Assembly (NCBI GenBank): GCA_964035795.1
Contig: OZ038320.1
Coordinates: forward strand, 17,316,589 to 17,380,588
Source: Pterobdella sp. o SKG-2022
Taxonomy: Eukaryota > Annelida > Clitellata > Hirudinida > Piscicolidae
Direction of reading: 5' to 3'
Length of the DNA: 64,000 bases
Below are positions 17,701-32,700 of the stretch, piece after piece. Within the stretch, counting starts at the first letter, position 1; every line of letters starts with the position of its first letter. The position numbers were made by a program, and so were the translations under genes. A model generated the notes under the pieces. That model was not told the DNA's origin and ran no database searches. It was given only the letters and a program-made list of their open reading frames with translations.

Positions 17701-20700
17701 GTTCAGGCAAAAGAATGTGTGAAATGAGTGTTTCAGATTATTCTCTTGTCAGAACTAAGCCGTGTCCTAAAGATTTCACTTCTTATCTCGAAGCTGAGTA
17801 TGAATGCGTGAAAGGTGAGGCTTTAAAAAATTCATTTTTAGTTTTCATATTTTAATGCCGAAAAATTTTATATTTTTTCCTGTATTGAAAATATGCTTCC
17901 AACTTGTATTTTTGTCGGTTTTTCTAAAAGTTATGCATTCATAGAACTTGATTATAAAAATAAAATTTTAGATAAATATTTGTCATTCAAACATTGTCAA
18001 ATTGTTGATACGAAATTTCCGAATGGAACGCCTTTAAGATGCTGTCAAAATGTTTGAAACTGAAAACCATTCATGTTTTTCTATTTTGTAAGATATAATA
18101 GTAATATTTATTTCACAAAATAATTGATAGTTGATATAATATAAACACCATTATACAAATATACCTGAAGTTTAAATAAATACCTAATTTAAACTTTTCT
18201 AACTTCAAAATTGAATAATTGCGGGTAATTTTTCTGAAGTTTTCTTGAAAATATTTTTATTGGGAAACTATTTTCAAGGCTTGAATAATCAATTTAATGA
18301 GCACCTCAAAGCAAAGCACAAAAATAAGTTTCTTAGCGAATCAATAAGGAAGCTTTTGTTGAGAATTTTCAAAAGTATATAATTTCCCTAAAAAATCATT
18401 TGTAGAGAATATTTATGAAAAAGAATCCATTTAATTATAATATTTTTCTACTCGAAAAAGATTTTTTATATGTTCAATTTTGGTTGAAGATCGAAGTGTT
18501 CTGGAACATTGTTTTACTGTAAATATCGAAGCATAAATGAGAATGAGGATAATGCTGGCAACGTGATTGTAGAAGCATGTATTCAAATATCGATTTTAGT
18601 TTTTTAGATTGTCTACTAATCCTCATAAACTATTAAAAAAGAATTTTGAATTAAACAATCAAAGTTTATATCCATGATGTTTTGTTACATCCTGCATCTC
18701 TCATAAACAATTTTAAAAAGCTTTATAGTTGTTGTTTATTAATAATAAACTTTTTCAAACAACTATTAGCCGCTAAGTACCTATGTTTTTCAAGCAATTG
18801 TATTTGGCACTGCTCCACAATTACTTATTCTTTAAATGTCGACAAACATCATAGAAAAACAGTGTTTTCCATAAATTTTACTTTTCAAAAATTGCTTTCA
18901 ATGTTCAACCATAAAAAACATTCCAGGCATTTATTTGTTTAAATTAAATTTTATCATGAAGCATCTTGAAACTTCAGCAGAATATGTCTTGAAGTTTTAA
19001 AAATCAGAAGTTTTCAAATCTTTGCTAGTCACACATCAACTCCCTCAAAACTCAATATGGTGCTGATATGTGGAGACTCATTCAATAAAATTATCATGAA
19101 ACTTGAGATATTTTTAAAATTTGACATAAATTCATTTGCGTTTTTAAAATTTCGAAAAGTAGATATGACGATGAAAATTTAATTTCCAGGTAAAACTTTA
19201 ATTGTCTGTTCAGCTAGTAAATTTATGAACCAAAACAAATATATATTTCATTAATTTGTCATTCTTATTTGAAAGTTCAAATTTTAGTATAATAAAACAA
19301 AAAAAAATCAGGAAAAAGTTATTGAGCAAGGTTTTTGTTGAAAACTCATGTCATTAATTTTGACTTGTTTTTATAGTGAAGTTTCACAAGGCATTTTGTC
19401 TGGCTACTAAAGCTTTGAGCAAAAGTTTTTTTAAGATAAACAGTTTATTTAAAAAATCATTGGAACAAGGTTTTTTGTTTAAATCGAAAACTTTCAAATA
19501 AACTTAATTTTATGAAAAATTGTAGATATGAAAGATAACAAATAAAAAGAAAAAAGTAAAATTTTCAACTAATTCAAATTTTTGTACTGAAATATTTTAA
19601 TATAAAAATTAATTGATGCAAGATATAAGACTGAAAAGCAAGCCTGTTAAACTGTTTATTCACTAGAAGTCCCATTGTTATGGAATGTACTTCAAAAGAG
19701 AGGTTTAGTTATTTTAATGGGAGTGATTGAAGGTTTACAATGAGTATTGATTTTGAAACCTTTATGTTCTCTTTACAGCAGTTTTCAGCGCTAAAAAATC
19801 TATTTTTATTGAGCCTGTTTTTATCAGGCATTTATAATTTTATTCCATTTTATAGCATTTGAAACAAAATATCTTATCATTTTTTTGAGATCATTTGTTA
19901 TGGTAGCATTCAGTGGCTTCATTGTTGCTGTGTAGTTTACGGCTTTGAATCATAAACAGATGACAGAACATTTACAAAACAATGTCGATTAATAATGTTG
20001 GAAACAATTACTACTTATAGGCACGCCTACAATTCGTTATATAAAAATTTGAATAAGTTGAAACATTTCGAAAATCGTAGGGCTATTTCATGAAATTTTA
20101 GTTACACAAAATATTTTATTCCGAACAATTTTTGAAGGGCTCAAATAGCAGAAAGCAAACAAAAAAAGAAATTCAATTTTGGGTTTCGGCAATAATAATA
20201 AGGCACAATACGTTTGAGAACTATTAAGGGAGGTTTGCGATGCGTGTAGAGTTGTAAGATTTGAAAAGGTATTGATTGGAATGCAGTCTTTATGTGTATG
20301 AATGCATCAATGGATACATTCATGCGTTTTTTTAGACGTTTTATTTTTTATGAAATCTTTAAAATTATTCAATCTTTTCCAAATCGACTCATTCTGAATG
20401 AATTCTCTAAAATTCATAGAAATTTTATGGTTCTATTTTTCATTGGTTGTTAGCAAAATATTTTCAAAAACTTTTTGAGTTTTATGATTTTATGTTGAAT
20501 AGTTAAAAACTGACCACAATTCATAAAATTTGGAGATTAAATAAATAGAAAAATGTTTTCCAAAGCGTGTATTAAAAAATCCAAGTTGTATGAGATTCAT
20601 CACTCATTTAAATTCGCCGCGAGATGTTGCCAAATGCTTTTATATTTGAGTAGAGCGTGAATTATTTAGCAAATTTAGTTGAATTTATGACTTTTAAATG

Positions 20701-23700
20701 GTTTTTGTGACAATATATTTTTAAATGAATGGATTTGCTACATTAAATTTGATAGTACACTTCATACAAAATAACATTATGCTTTTGAAAAACTTCGTTT
20801 GTTCAATGTGTTATGATAGTTTAATGTATTCACAAAATTTCTCAAAAACTCTATAAGCTATGAGATGGATTTTAAAATAACAAAACCGAACGAAAAGGAA
20901 GCATTGGTTATGAAGGTGTCGAAAAGTAACGTTTAAGTAAAGTGCCTTTTTTGATGGAATCACTCTTTTAGTGTACCTTGTGTGCATTTCAAGCTTCAGC
21001 GAGTTTTTGTTTTTACTTTGTTATAAAGCTTCCAAATTTATTTGTTCCAACTTTTTTTTGTTAGTTCATATTAATATTTTTAAAATGTAATTTCAAATAT
21101 ATAATTTCGAATATTTGAATAATTTTCTAATAAATAAGTTTCAATTAAAATTAAATTTTTGTTAGAGAGTGTTTTTTGATACTTTATACACAAAAAATAC
21201 TTTCAAAATGTGAAAAAATAACATTGATCAAAACAAAATTTAATCAAAAACTTATTTCGGCTATAAATAAAACTGCATTTTAAGAATATGTTTTACAAAA
21301 GCGGGAATCTTAAAAGGTCACAAAAAGGCGAAAAAAGTAACTTTGTAAGCGCCAGCAAATTGCATTTGATTGTCGTGCAATATGAGCATTATACACGACT
21401 CATTGCGAAAACTTACCAGACTCTTTTCAACTGAATTCTATCGTTTGTTTCTTTTGACGAGTATTAAATTTACCTTTTCAAACTAGCCTCATACAACTTT
21501 CTGAAAGATATTCTAAATAAAATATTCCCTTTAATATTTTTTATTTTTAAAGCTCGACTCTGTTTTCATGTAGAAAGTTTTTTGAAGTTCGGATTTTTCT
21601 GATTTTTTTCAAAGTTGTTTTTTATTAGGGTTTTAACGGATGTTATTCTTTAGTGAGAGTCAACAACCTTCAGTTTGCTCTAATAAAACAAATCATCCAA
21701 TCCAAAAAATCTGAAGTAATAAAATTTTAAAATCAAAAGTTCATTGAAGGATTTTTCAAAACTAAATGATTGAAAGTATGAATCGAATGATTTCCAAAAT
21801 TAAGTAGTTTAGAGTATGTTGACATGGGTAGAGAGGAAACGATTTGTACATAGAGTGTCATGAGGCCCTGGACAGACCTCTGTGGACACGTGGAAACCTG
21901 CGTTGATTCCTTAACGATGGCTACATCTTACTTCGAATTACCACATTGACATTTATCATGGAAAACTACGATTAATTTTACCTTGCAATGCCTTTTATTC
22001 GCAAGACTTTCTAGAAATATAAAAAGCCTATAACCCAATGCTAGTTTCCCTTTATCTCGATCCATCACAATTTCGCTGATTTTATAAATAAATGTTCACT
22101 TTTATTTTTTCTATTCATCAAGTTAATTAGATAATATTGTGAGAAATCATTCAGGTTACTATATAGAATTATTTACGCTGAAATTCTCAAACATTTATTC
22201 GGTGTAACAAATAAGAACGTGAGCATAAGCTGAAGACGCAAGCAATGAAAGAGGCACATACGAGACTGGCCAATATGAGAATTTAATACATTGTTATCTT
22301 TATTGAAATTTCAACTTCGTACCAAAAAGAGTTATTCATATGATTTTTTCATAACCTTTTCTAAAGTAACCAATCTTGACGATAGCTTTGCGATCAAGCG
22401 ATTTTTATTTATATTAAACCTTCATCATCAAAATTTCAGCTTCCAAAGAAGCTAAGTGAGAAGCCTTTCATTAATTTATATAATTCATCGTTGTTATGAA
22501 TCGCCGTGTCTGCCCCATCCATCATGCTACCCGCTCAATCACGCACCCCTCTGCCGTGTTTGTTTTGTGGCTTTTATTTACGAACTTTTAATTTCAAGAT
22601 TTATGAACCTTTTTCATTTTTAAAAACATTCCGTCCTATGGCACTTACAACACGCAGGACTCTAACATATGAGTTTTCGTGGTCTTCTCGAACTGCTAGC
22701 TTTGCCTTTTGAACACTTTTAATTGACTTAGTCCTTTATTATTATTATTTCCGACACTTTTAGGCCCAGAAATGATTTTGATTTATATTTATAAAAAATA
22801 TTCAAAATATAGTTTTTAAATCAAATTCATAAATTTTATTTGCTTATAATTTTGTTTTATAAAATATTTGAGAATCAATTAAATTAATGTGGATTTAAAC
22901 CATGAGATATCTGTTTACAGAAACATAAAAACGACAGATACGATTTCTTTTTATATTTTTAAAGAACCACACAATAAAACAATAATTGCATATAGCAGTG
23001 AAATTTAATTCAAAAACTCGGAAGTTGAGTAATAAAAAGAAACATTAAGCCAGAACATTGCCATTAAGCAAATCCATACTAGAGAATGTACACAAAATAT
23101 TTTGATACTTATAATCACTTTTTGTAATGGCTGTAGGAGCTTAAAGTTGTATCAAAAATAATATACTTAATGGTTGCATTCCTGTTAAATCTCCATGCAA
23201 ATACTTTATCTTCAATCTTCAAATTACACTTTCAAATTTACATGTTTCTGTTTCTTTTCTATTGGTTCATTTAAAAACAAATTCGAAAAAGTGTTGAAAA
23301 ATAGAGAATTTTGAAATTATTAATTTTTATGCGAATGTTATGAGCCAATATTTCCTTGAGACATCCATTAATTTGTGCGCTGATTCCAGTTTTCTATCGT
23401 CACAACTACTTTAATCAAATTTCTATTTATTATGCAAAAAAATTTTATATTTCAAATTTTATTTTAATTTTTTAAAATTTTAAATGAGTGAAAATGACAA
23501 GGCAGTTTGATAATATAATAAATAAAACCTTATTTTTTCTCAAAGTGAACTTGTCACAGTGTTAATTCAAACTTTCGACGATTATTTAACGACTCAAATC
23601 TATCAGTTTACAACCTCATTGCTTTTCCTCGATGATTAAACAGGCATGATTAAAGGTTATCTCAACAATCACCATTCTTTATTTGATTTTGGCAAGTTTA

Positions 23701-26700
23701 ACCCGTAAATCTTGAAAACGATTTTTAGTTACTTCATTAACTATTTTGGCATGGATACTTCAAGTTTGCATCAATGGATCGCTATTAAACACTTGCAAGC
23801 AATTTATTTGGATCTCCAGCACTAGTGCACCAAATCCCACTGTGTACCACTATAAACATTTCTTGAAGCAGTATATTAGTGCCCGATACAACTTGACACG
23901 ACAGAGAAATCATTTATTTTGATTACAATCGACTCTTCATTATTCTTAAAGTTTTTGACTTTTGAGCAAAAATAATTATAAAAAATAGAAAACTATTTTT
24001 AACAAATTATACTCATAAAATTGAATATAAATTCCACATGGCGATAGTACCGAAGCTTGATTGTCAGTTTACGATTAAAGTCTATTAAGTTTATGTTACT
24101 TGAGATTCTTATAAACTTTTTTTAATGAATAATCAAAAACTAAAATGCTTTATTAAAAATATTCAGACACATTGCTTGATTCAAAACTGTTGTTTTGTTA
24201 TTAATAAAAATGGAATTTTCATGCTATGTAACACTCTTTCAGACTAAATCAAACAGAGATGCAAAAGATTTAGTATAAACAGTACAGAGGTTTGAAATTC
24301 TTGAGTTTTTTGCTTGAATTTTAAAAATAAATTTTCTTCTCTGCAAAGAAATTTAATTTACGAAATGTTCTCAATTTCAAACTGCAAAAATTCACGTCAT
24401 TTACATTTTTTTAATTTCAAATCCATTTGTTTCACATTTTGTTTTCCGGATTATAATTTCACTTTCCGCTTTATGATTTTAACTTCCGCCTTATATGGTC
24501 ACGCTTTATGATTGTCAGAGAAGCCGTTTGAAGTCATTCAAAATGGCTGGTATTTATGAGTAAATAGTGGATGCAGGACGAGTTCAAAGAATTTTTTGTC
24601 TTCAATATGAACTTCAATAAATTCCTCGATTTATAAAATTTTTATATAAAATGATTTTTGATTTTAATTATTCTTTTCAAATATAGGATTAACTAAACAA
24701 GTGGGTATCTGATGGTAACGTCACAGTATGAGTGCATAAGGATGGCAAACCTGGTCCACAATGAGATGGAACATGTCTGCCTGCAATGTTTAAATATTCA
24801 CGAAAAAGTGTTTTTCACGAAAAAATAAAAAAAAGTGAACTACTATTAAAAATTTCTTGCTTTGTCATTAGTTTCAAAAAGTTTCGAAATTTGAGCTTTC
24901 ATTATGCTTTAAATTTCAAGTAAGTTTCATGGATCAAACAACATCAGCCGCCAACAATTTTATTAATTTTCAAATCAAATGACATAAAAACTTGAAATTG
25001 AAAAAAAACTTTAAGCTAAAATTTTTGTTATAGTGCGTGTTTTAAAAACAAACACTTTGAAAGTAAACAAAAAGAAGGAATATCAAGTAAAAATCACCAA
25101 ATATAGGCGAAGAAAATATTTATTGAATGGGGTATTTGGTAATTTAGAGGTTCCTTATTGCTAGCGCCAATAAATAAATATTTATGCTTGCTTCGTGAGG
25201 GTGAGTAGCAGCAGTGAATGGGCAGCACTAATTATGAAATGTAATTCATTCCTGCATTTATTACCACGTAGGCGCATGACTCACGGCTGCATCCAAGAAG
25301 TATTTGCCTTTCAGAGTATGATCTTGTGGTTTTTTGACTCTTCAAAAATTTTGACGCTAATTATTTTCTCTTTATACCTTACGTCGGAAAAAATTAATTT
25401 CATTTTGAATGTTAAGAGTTATATAATATGAAAGCTCAAAAAGTTTTATACAAAAAAATAACTTGAAAGTTTTTAGTTTTTTTGGTCATTTTTTTTGAGT
25501 TTTTAAAACTCAAATAGGTTTTTTGACTGTTTTCAATGAGATATTAGTTTCAAATTTAATAGTTTTTAACAAAAAATATTAGTTGAAATAATAATACCAG
25601 GGCGATTCAAAGGGAATTGCACTTGAAAACATTTTATTAAAGAAATTTCTTTGAGTAAAAAATTCTTAAAAAATTCAACTTTCAATGTTTTATCTTACAT
25701 AAAAAAATATTTCTTAAAATATGAATCATCCTTTTAAAAAAATCAGAGAAAAAAGTGTTGAAAAGGATGTTGCTCTAGCTCTGACGTTAAGTATGAAAAT
25801 GCATATGAGACTTTTTCGAGATCAATTGCAAACTCATAGAACTGCTTCATTTTTATTTTCAAAAGTTTGATTTATATTTATATAATATATATGAATATAC
25901 TTTACAAATTGCATACACCAAAAACTATGGAAAAAAATGAAATAATGAGTTCAATAAAAAAGAACTTTTCATAAATTTCTAGCGCTTCTTCATTGCGATA
26001 TGGAAACATGAAGAGATATTAAAAAAGTATAATTCCGAAATTCAAAACTTTTAATATTACTTTGAAAAATTCCAAACACACGCAAAAGAATTCGAAATTT
26101 GAAAGTATTTGAAAAATTGAAATTTCATGGGTATAATTAATGTTCGGAACACTGGACATTCATTCCAGAATCCCTTTTCAATTTATCAAAGCAACCAACA
26201 CTTCAAACAAACTTCACAGAACTCAATGATCTTTTTTAGACTTTATAAACGTATGAAAATTTTGAAATTTATTTTCAAAATTTAAACTGACACTATGCAA
26301 GATTTTTGCAAAATATTTTCACAAAATCTAAAAAAACGTCCACGCTCTTTCTGCTTGGACAACCCCGATCCGATTTCAATCAAATATGTTTAGTTTCCCT
26401 ATAAAATAAATTATGAAAAGCATATAAAAACATTGAAAAATTATTGAACATAACCAATAAATTGAGGGAATTTTATCGACATTTTAAGGGCTCAGATTGG
26501 AAAACTATTTTTAATTAAACTTTTAATGTGTTTTAAATTCATATACACAAAGGTTAACTGTGTTGAAAGTTGAGTGCATCCACTTATCAATCATAAATTT
26601 ATGATTTATTAAACTTATTTCCTGCTTTTTCCATTAACTTTAATTTTTTAGCGAATTTTTATGAATTAAAAATCTTGAACCCTATTCCGATTGATCTAAA

Positions 26701-29700
26701 CTGTTATGTTCAAACTTCAAAACAACTCCGCTTAGTTATAGTTTTAAAACATTGAGCATTTCCTTTCGAGATCATATGCCAACTTATTGAATCTCAGTGA
26801 AAGTATCATGTTTTTTCTATTTTCAGTGAATATGTCTCACTGCACTTCAAATGATTACATAATAATGAGACAATTGCACGTAAAGTCATCACATTTTTAA
26901 TACACATGGAAAGAAAAATATATTTCAAATATTAACGCACCTAAAACCAGAAAATCTCAAACTAAGAGTGAACCAAAAAGTGCACGTGTTCGCAAAACTT
27001 GCGCTTGTAAACTAATTTTCCAAGTGATTTTCTTCTATTTTATTTAATAATTTTGTGAAACTTTTTTTGCGTTTCAGAAACTGATTACTGTATCTACATT
27101 TACAACACAAACTATATTACATTCATTTTTCAAGCTTTTTCGTCATCAACTAGATTATATATCATGTCTTGTTATCCATCATTTACATTGCCTTTTTTGG
27201 TTTTGAACTAAAAGAAACTATGCTATTCCATATGAAATTTTCAAACCGTGTCATGAATATGATGTATAATAAATATTAATTGATTAAATGTCTTGAAGAT
27301 TGAGATTTTAAATTATTCTCAATTCAAATTGCTTCAACGTTCATCTCAAACCTGACCAATATTCAATTCTCTAAGTTGTCTGGCTTGAGTTGTTCGAATT
27401 TTAGCCCATTTCAAAGTTCAACATGAAAACTTTGACGATAAATTTAGAAATTTTTTGAAACAATTATTTTGGAAAAGGGTGAAACGGGTAGCAAGCAAAC
27501 AACAAACTTTCTGGGACCATCCATTCAAATTAGCTTGTGCAATTCAATTGTGAGCCACACTGAGTTTAACCTTGCCATTCTTTCTTAGACATTATTTTTT
27601 TTATTTCCATTATATTTATTGTCAATGCTATTGTCGTTGCAATAATTCTGTAATTAGTTGTTAAAGGCTTACTTGATCGCTATTTACACCTATCAGTTAC
27701 ATTCATCGCAGTTTTATTTCTTCAGATTTTAGTGATTTCTAAAATTCTCTTTCAAAAGTACCACAATATTTTTCGATGTTAAACATTTTTCAAAAAAAAA
27801 TTATTATAAACCTATTTACGTTAAATTTTATTTTTCAACCTTTATGCTTTTTTGAGGTTTATAACTAAATCAATTTAGCCTAATCATTAATTGTCCTCAT
27901 AAATTACTGCCAACTCACCATTAGCCAGACTCGCGCATAATTTTGCTGAAATCGTGGTTCTAAATTTCTAGTAAAGCAACTTAAAAGTATATAAAATATT
28001 TGAGACGTATGCCATTTTTATTCAGTTTTAGACTTCGATTTTTTTTTAATTATTAAGTGTTAATAATAAATATGAAATCGATGTGTACAATTTTAAAGTT
28101 GTGTAGGGTGAAGTTTTTATTTTTAAAAATAGGAAGCTGTAAATATTTTTAGTTTAAACTGAAAATCTTTTCAAATGTTTTGCTCAACAACTGTGGTTTT
28201 TTCGAATTTGATTTTCAATTTTAAAACCACAAGTTAATTGGATGACTCAAAAATGATTTGTTCTTTTGTTTATTTCAAAATTTCAAATTGAAACTTAGTT
28301 TGAATTCAAAAAAGTTTTTTGCAACAAATTAATTAAATAAATTTTTATTTTATATAAAACTTTAAAAATTTTACATAAGTTTCATTGAATAATATATTGC
28401 TTACTTCTGTAATTTTTAACCACGAAAAGGCGTGCTATAAAATTTTAACATTTTTTCCAGTTTAGTTTATAAAAATGCACCAAAGTATAAAAATATATAC
28501 ATTTCATAAGTAAGTAATCAAATTTTATTGCTCAACTTCAATACTTAGCAATAAGATAATTATATTAAGTTCTCAAGCTTAAGATTCAGTTAGTTATATT
28601 TATTAACATGGTTCAGTTATTTAAATGTTTTAATTGATAAATTATTCATAGCGTTGTAAGAAGGTTACGCAAAAATTGTAGAGTTGTCTTAAAAACCTAG
28701 TGATATAAGTTTCCCATTTGTCAAAACTTACAAAATTTTATGAATAAAACTCTCGTATCCATCAAACTTTTTGAAATTGATTTAATTTTAATTTTAAACA
28801 AAGACTGAATAAAAGTAATTTTAAAGTCTCTAAAAAATTTCACTAAAAAGTCTTCAATAATATTTTTAATTAGTGTTAATAAAAATATATCGCCTTAAGA
28901 GGCAATGATTTACGGTTTAAAAATTGAACAATTTTGCGATTTATTCAGTTGTAGTGATTTATCGGATATTTCGATTTGGAACCTCACACAGGTAATAAAG
29001 TATATGAAAACTAAGTGAAAACCATTACTTTAATGACATTCATCAATCTAATAAACATCCCAAAAGCAGTTTCGAAGAGTTTTATCATAAATAAATAATT
29101 TAACTATACTTGGTTATTGAGAATAAATTGTGAATTTATATGCTCTTAATGGACTCGCAATCAAAAACTGTTTGGCACGTTGGAAAATGCAGGTTGAAAT
29201 GAGTTATCTGCTATAACTTCTATTTCATCAAGTTTTAACCATAAATCAGTTTTTTGAATAACAAAACTATAATAAACGATGAAATCTCTACTTCTGTAAC
29301 TATTTCAATAGGCTGAAAAATTTTAAGGGTTCTGAAACTAAAAACTACAACATAAGAGCTGTGAAAAGCCTATAAAATTTGTTCGTAAAAGATAAAAGCG
29401 GTGGAATTGATGTGAATTATTTTTTCAAAATTTCAAAATATGAAATCATTCAAGTAAATAAATAAATAAATAAGCTGAAAGTTAATGACTAAAATTCACA
29501 CCGGTAATAAATTTCGAGTATAAATCCTTTTATGCACTCGATCGATACACCCTTCATCCATCTTTCTCATTTTTTCTATTTTATCTGCACGTAATGACTT
29601 TCTTTCGTGGACTTGTGCTTAAATGGCTTTTTTTGATCTTTTCCAAATATATGAATATTCTGCCCAAGATTGTATTCTTAACTCTTTACTTTTTCAAATA

Positions 29701-32700
29701 GTCTTCGTTATGCGGCCTGAATAGAATTTGTAAAGTTTCAATGAAAGTAATCTTAAGATGTTTGAAACTTGCTTGAGTGTTTATTTTTTGAAATAAAAAA
29801 AAGTTTGATCCAATGTGAAATAATTTTAAAAAGTAATTTCTGATAAAAACGCCCATTTTTAATTTCCTTGAAGGTACAAAATAATTTTACATTGAACACC
29901 AGTAGAAAGTGAGTCTAATTGATGTCGAATAAATAGTTTTATAATTATCATAGATGGAAAAATAAATCATCAAATTTAGAAAATAATTGCTGAAAATTGA
30001 TTTCGAAAACACAAAAAATTAACTCTAATGTAATCAAATATTCAGACACGCAAGATGAAAAAATGGATGCACGAGTTGATGGATAGTTGTTTAAATAAAC
30101 AGATGGAAAAATAATAGAATGGATTGATGAATAAATGCCATAGAACAAAACTAAATTCCGAATAAAGCTTTTAAAACAAAAGTTCAATATATAGTAAAAA
30201 AAATAAAATCATTATAAGATTAAATATGTAACCTCTACTGAATTAAAACCTTTTTGATAATTTTGAAACATTTATATGAATAAGGCTTATGAAGAAACAC
30301 ACACATCAAGGTTAGCGAAGGAGGAATAAAAAAAGAACTAGAAAAGCGACCCAGGGGTGTCATAGTAATGTTTTGTGTGCTTGTGTGTCTCTTCCTTTGT
30401 CTGTGTGTTTTCTTATGCCATTGTATTTTTATGTTTCCAGGTGTTACTTTATGTATTTGTACTTATTTTGCGTCTTTTACACCCATAAAACTATGAGTTT
30501 TAGTGTTTTTAATGACAGTTAAAATATTGGTTCATAAAAAAATAAGTGTGAAATTGTATTGAGCATGTATGATTTGTTAAAAAATGTTTGTAAAGTGCGT
30601 GAAGGATGGGCTGATGGTTGGTAGATGGTAATGCGTTTTTTATGTAATATACAGAATACAAATATGCAAAACATTATATCAAATCTTTCGAAATTTTGAA
30701 AAGTAAATTTACTTAATTTAAGTTTCATAAGTTACAATTATATTATAATGTTAAGTTATAAAAGATCTTCTAAGATTTTGATTGTTGCAAAAGCATGGAC
30801 AAAATTTTGATTAAAAAGTCTCGGTTACAACTAGGATAAATAATAAAGTTACACTTTTTGAGAAACAAACTTCAACTTTTAAAGTTTTATGAACCTAGAT
30901 AAGGATTATCAACTGGACCTGGTGAACAGAATATTTCTGACAATTCTTTTCTTTTGCCTTCACTGAATTCTCTAAAGAAAATATTATTTTTAACTACCTA
31001 TCGTAAACTTTAATAAAATTATTCTTTGAAAAATACTTCAAAAGTTTCATACACATGAATGTGAGGGTCTGATAATATTTAAATGGTGGCCATGGTTCTA
31101 GTACTAGTCGTGACGTGCGAAACAAGATTTCTAACGTTTAGAGTATCCAAATCATATCATAAATTTCTCTTCTATTTCATGATGATATCAGGATAAAATA
31201 GAAAGCATCTATTAAAAGTCATTTCATGAAGTAGATTGCAAGTTTTGGATTTTAAGTTTTCCATAAATCATGCATGCATGGGAGATCTTTGGGACTATCT
31301 TCATCATTTTTGTCGATAATTACAACTTATGATTCCGTGATTTATAGTTTCAAATTTTTAAATGTTTTTTAAACAACTTTAAAATCTAGAGCTTTTTTTT
31401 ATTTTGCATATATTCCAAGTTTTATCAACGACTAAATTTGAAGCATCATAACCAATTTTTGTGGCATTTTGCATTTGAAAACTTGAAACTCTTTATTTTC
31501 ACAATTTCCATGCAGAAAGATTTCAAGGTAATTTGATGTGAAAATATTTACATTCGTTGCAAAAATACGAAAACTATTTTTTTTCTTTTAAACCAACATG
31601 AAGTATTTTTTGAATTCAAATAGTTATAAAAGTGTATTAAATGTTCAAAATACGATCTTTACGAAGGAAAATTTATTAGAAGAAATTGCAAAATATAGTA
31701 AGCAACTATAGTACTTCCAACAATTCAACATGTTAACTAAAACTTTTGTCTTTCGACAAAAATGCTAATCAATATGCTTCTATTGTAATATGCAATTTCG
31801 ATGCTTTTGTCAATTTTAATGAATACCCCTCTTATAATTCTTTTTTATTACTTTACGGAAACATTTAAAACTTTAAAATAATTTATATGACAAAGCTTAC
31901 AGTACTCTTTTAAGCAAAAAAAGTTTTTGAACCTTTTAAAAATTTGAAATGATATTTTCGAAAACATTTTCAGTGATTCTACCAACGATGGAGTCGTGCA
32001 CGAGCAAAATCGACATCAGTGGCAAATCGGAAGGATATATCGGTAATTACAAAAAAGTAATTCTAAAAGTAGCAAACAGTCAACCGAAACAACAGTACCC
32101 AATCCATCAAACCCTTCAATCTGCGAAAAATTCGGGATCAGAAGATAAAGAAAACGATGAAAGTTTTCACACAATAAAGTATTACAAAACCAATGATAGT
32201 AATTCTTTAAAAGATAATAAAAAAAATTTTATCAATATAAGTAGCAATAAAAACTATAGTAGAAATAGTAACTGTCATATTAGTTTCAATTTAAATTGGG
32301 GAGAAAGCATAACTATAACTCTATTGGATTTTTCTTTGAAAAATCGTCAAGGAAGTAATTATAATAACGACAAGCTGCGTGAAGATAACACTGAAGAGTA
32401 TGAGATTCCGAGCTTTGGGAAAAAAAGAAAAAATGAAATTGATGATGACAGTTATTTTGGTAGCAACATTAATTGTTGAATAATTCATTTTTAAATTTTT
32501 AATAAAGATCTTTTCAAAAATAATTTTTTCCCTTTTAAAACGGTGAAAAATGGCTTTAAACTTGATTTTTTTTCAGATTTAAAAAGTGAAAAATTTGAAA
32601 ACGACCAAAACTCCGAACTTTCAGAAATTAATAAGAATCATCTGAAAAATGGTGAAAACTTGAAAAACGGAGATATAACTTTGGCAAATCTCAACTTTTC

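Noticed and set aside
22506..22712. 68-codon open frame in the receptor intron
   Set aside because: It has no recognisable protein features and no flanking splice sites in a useful phase.
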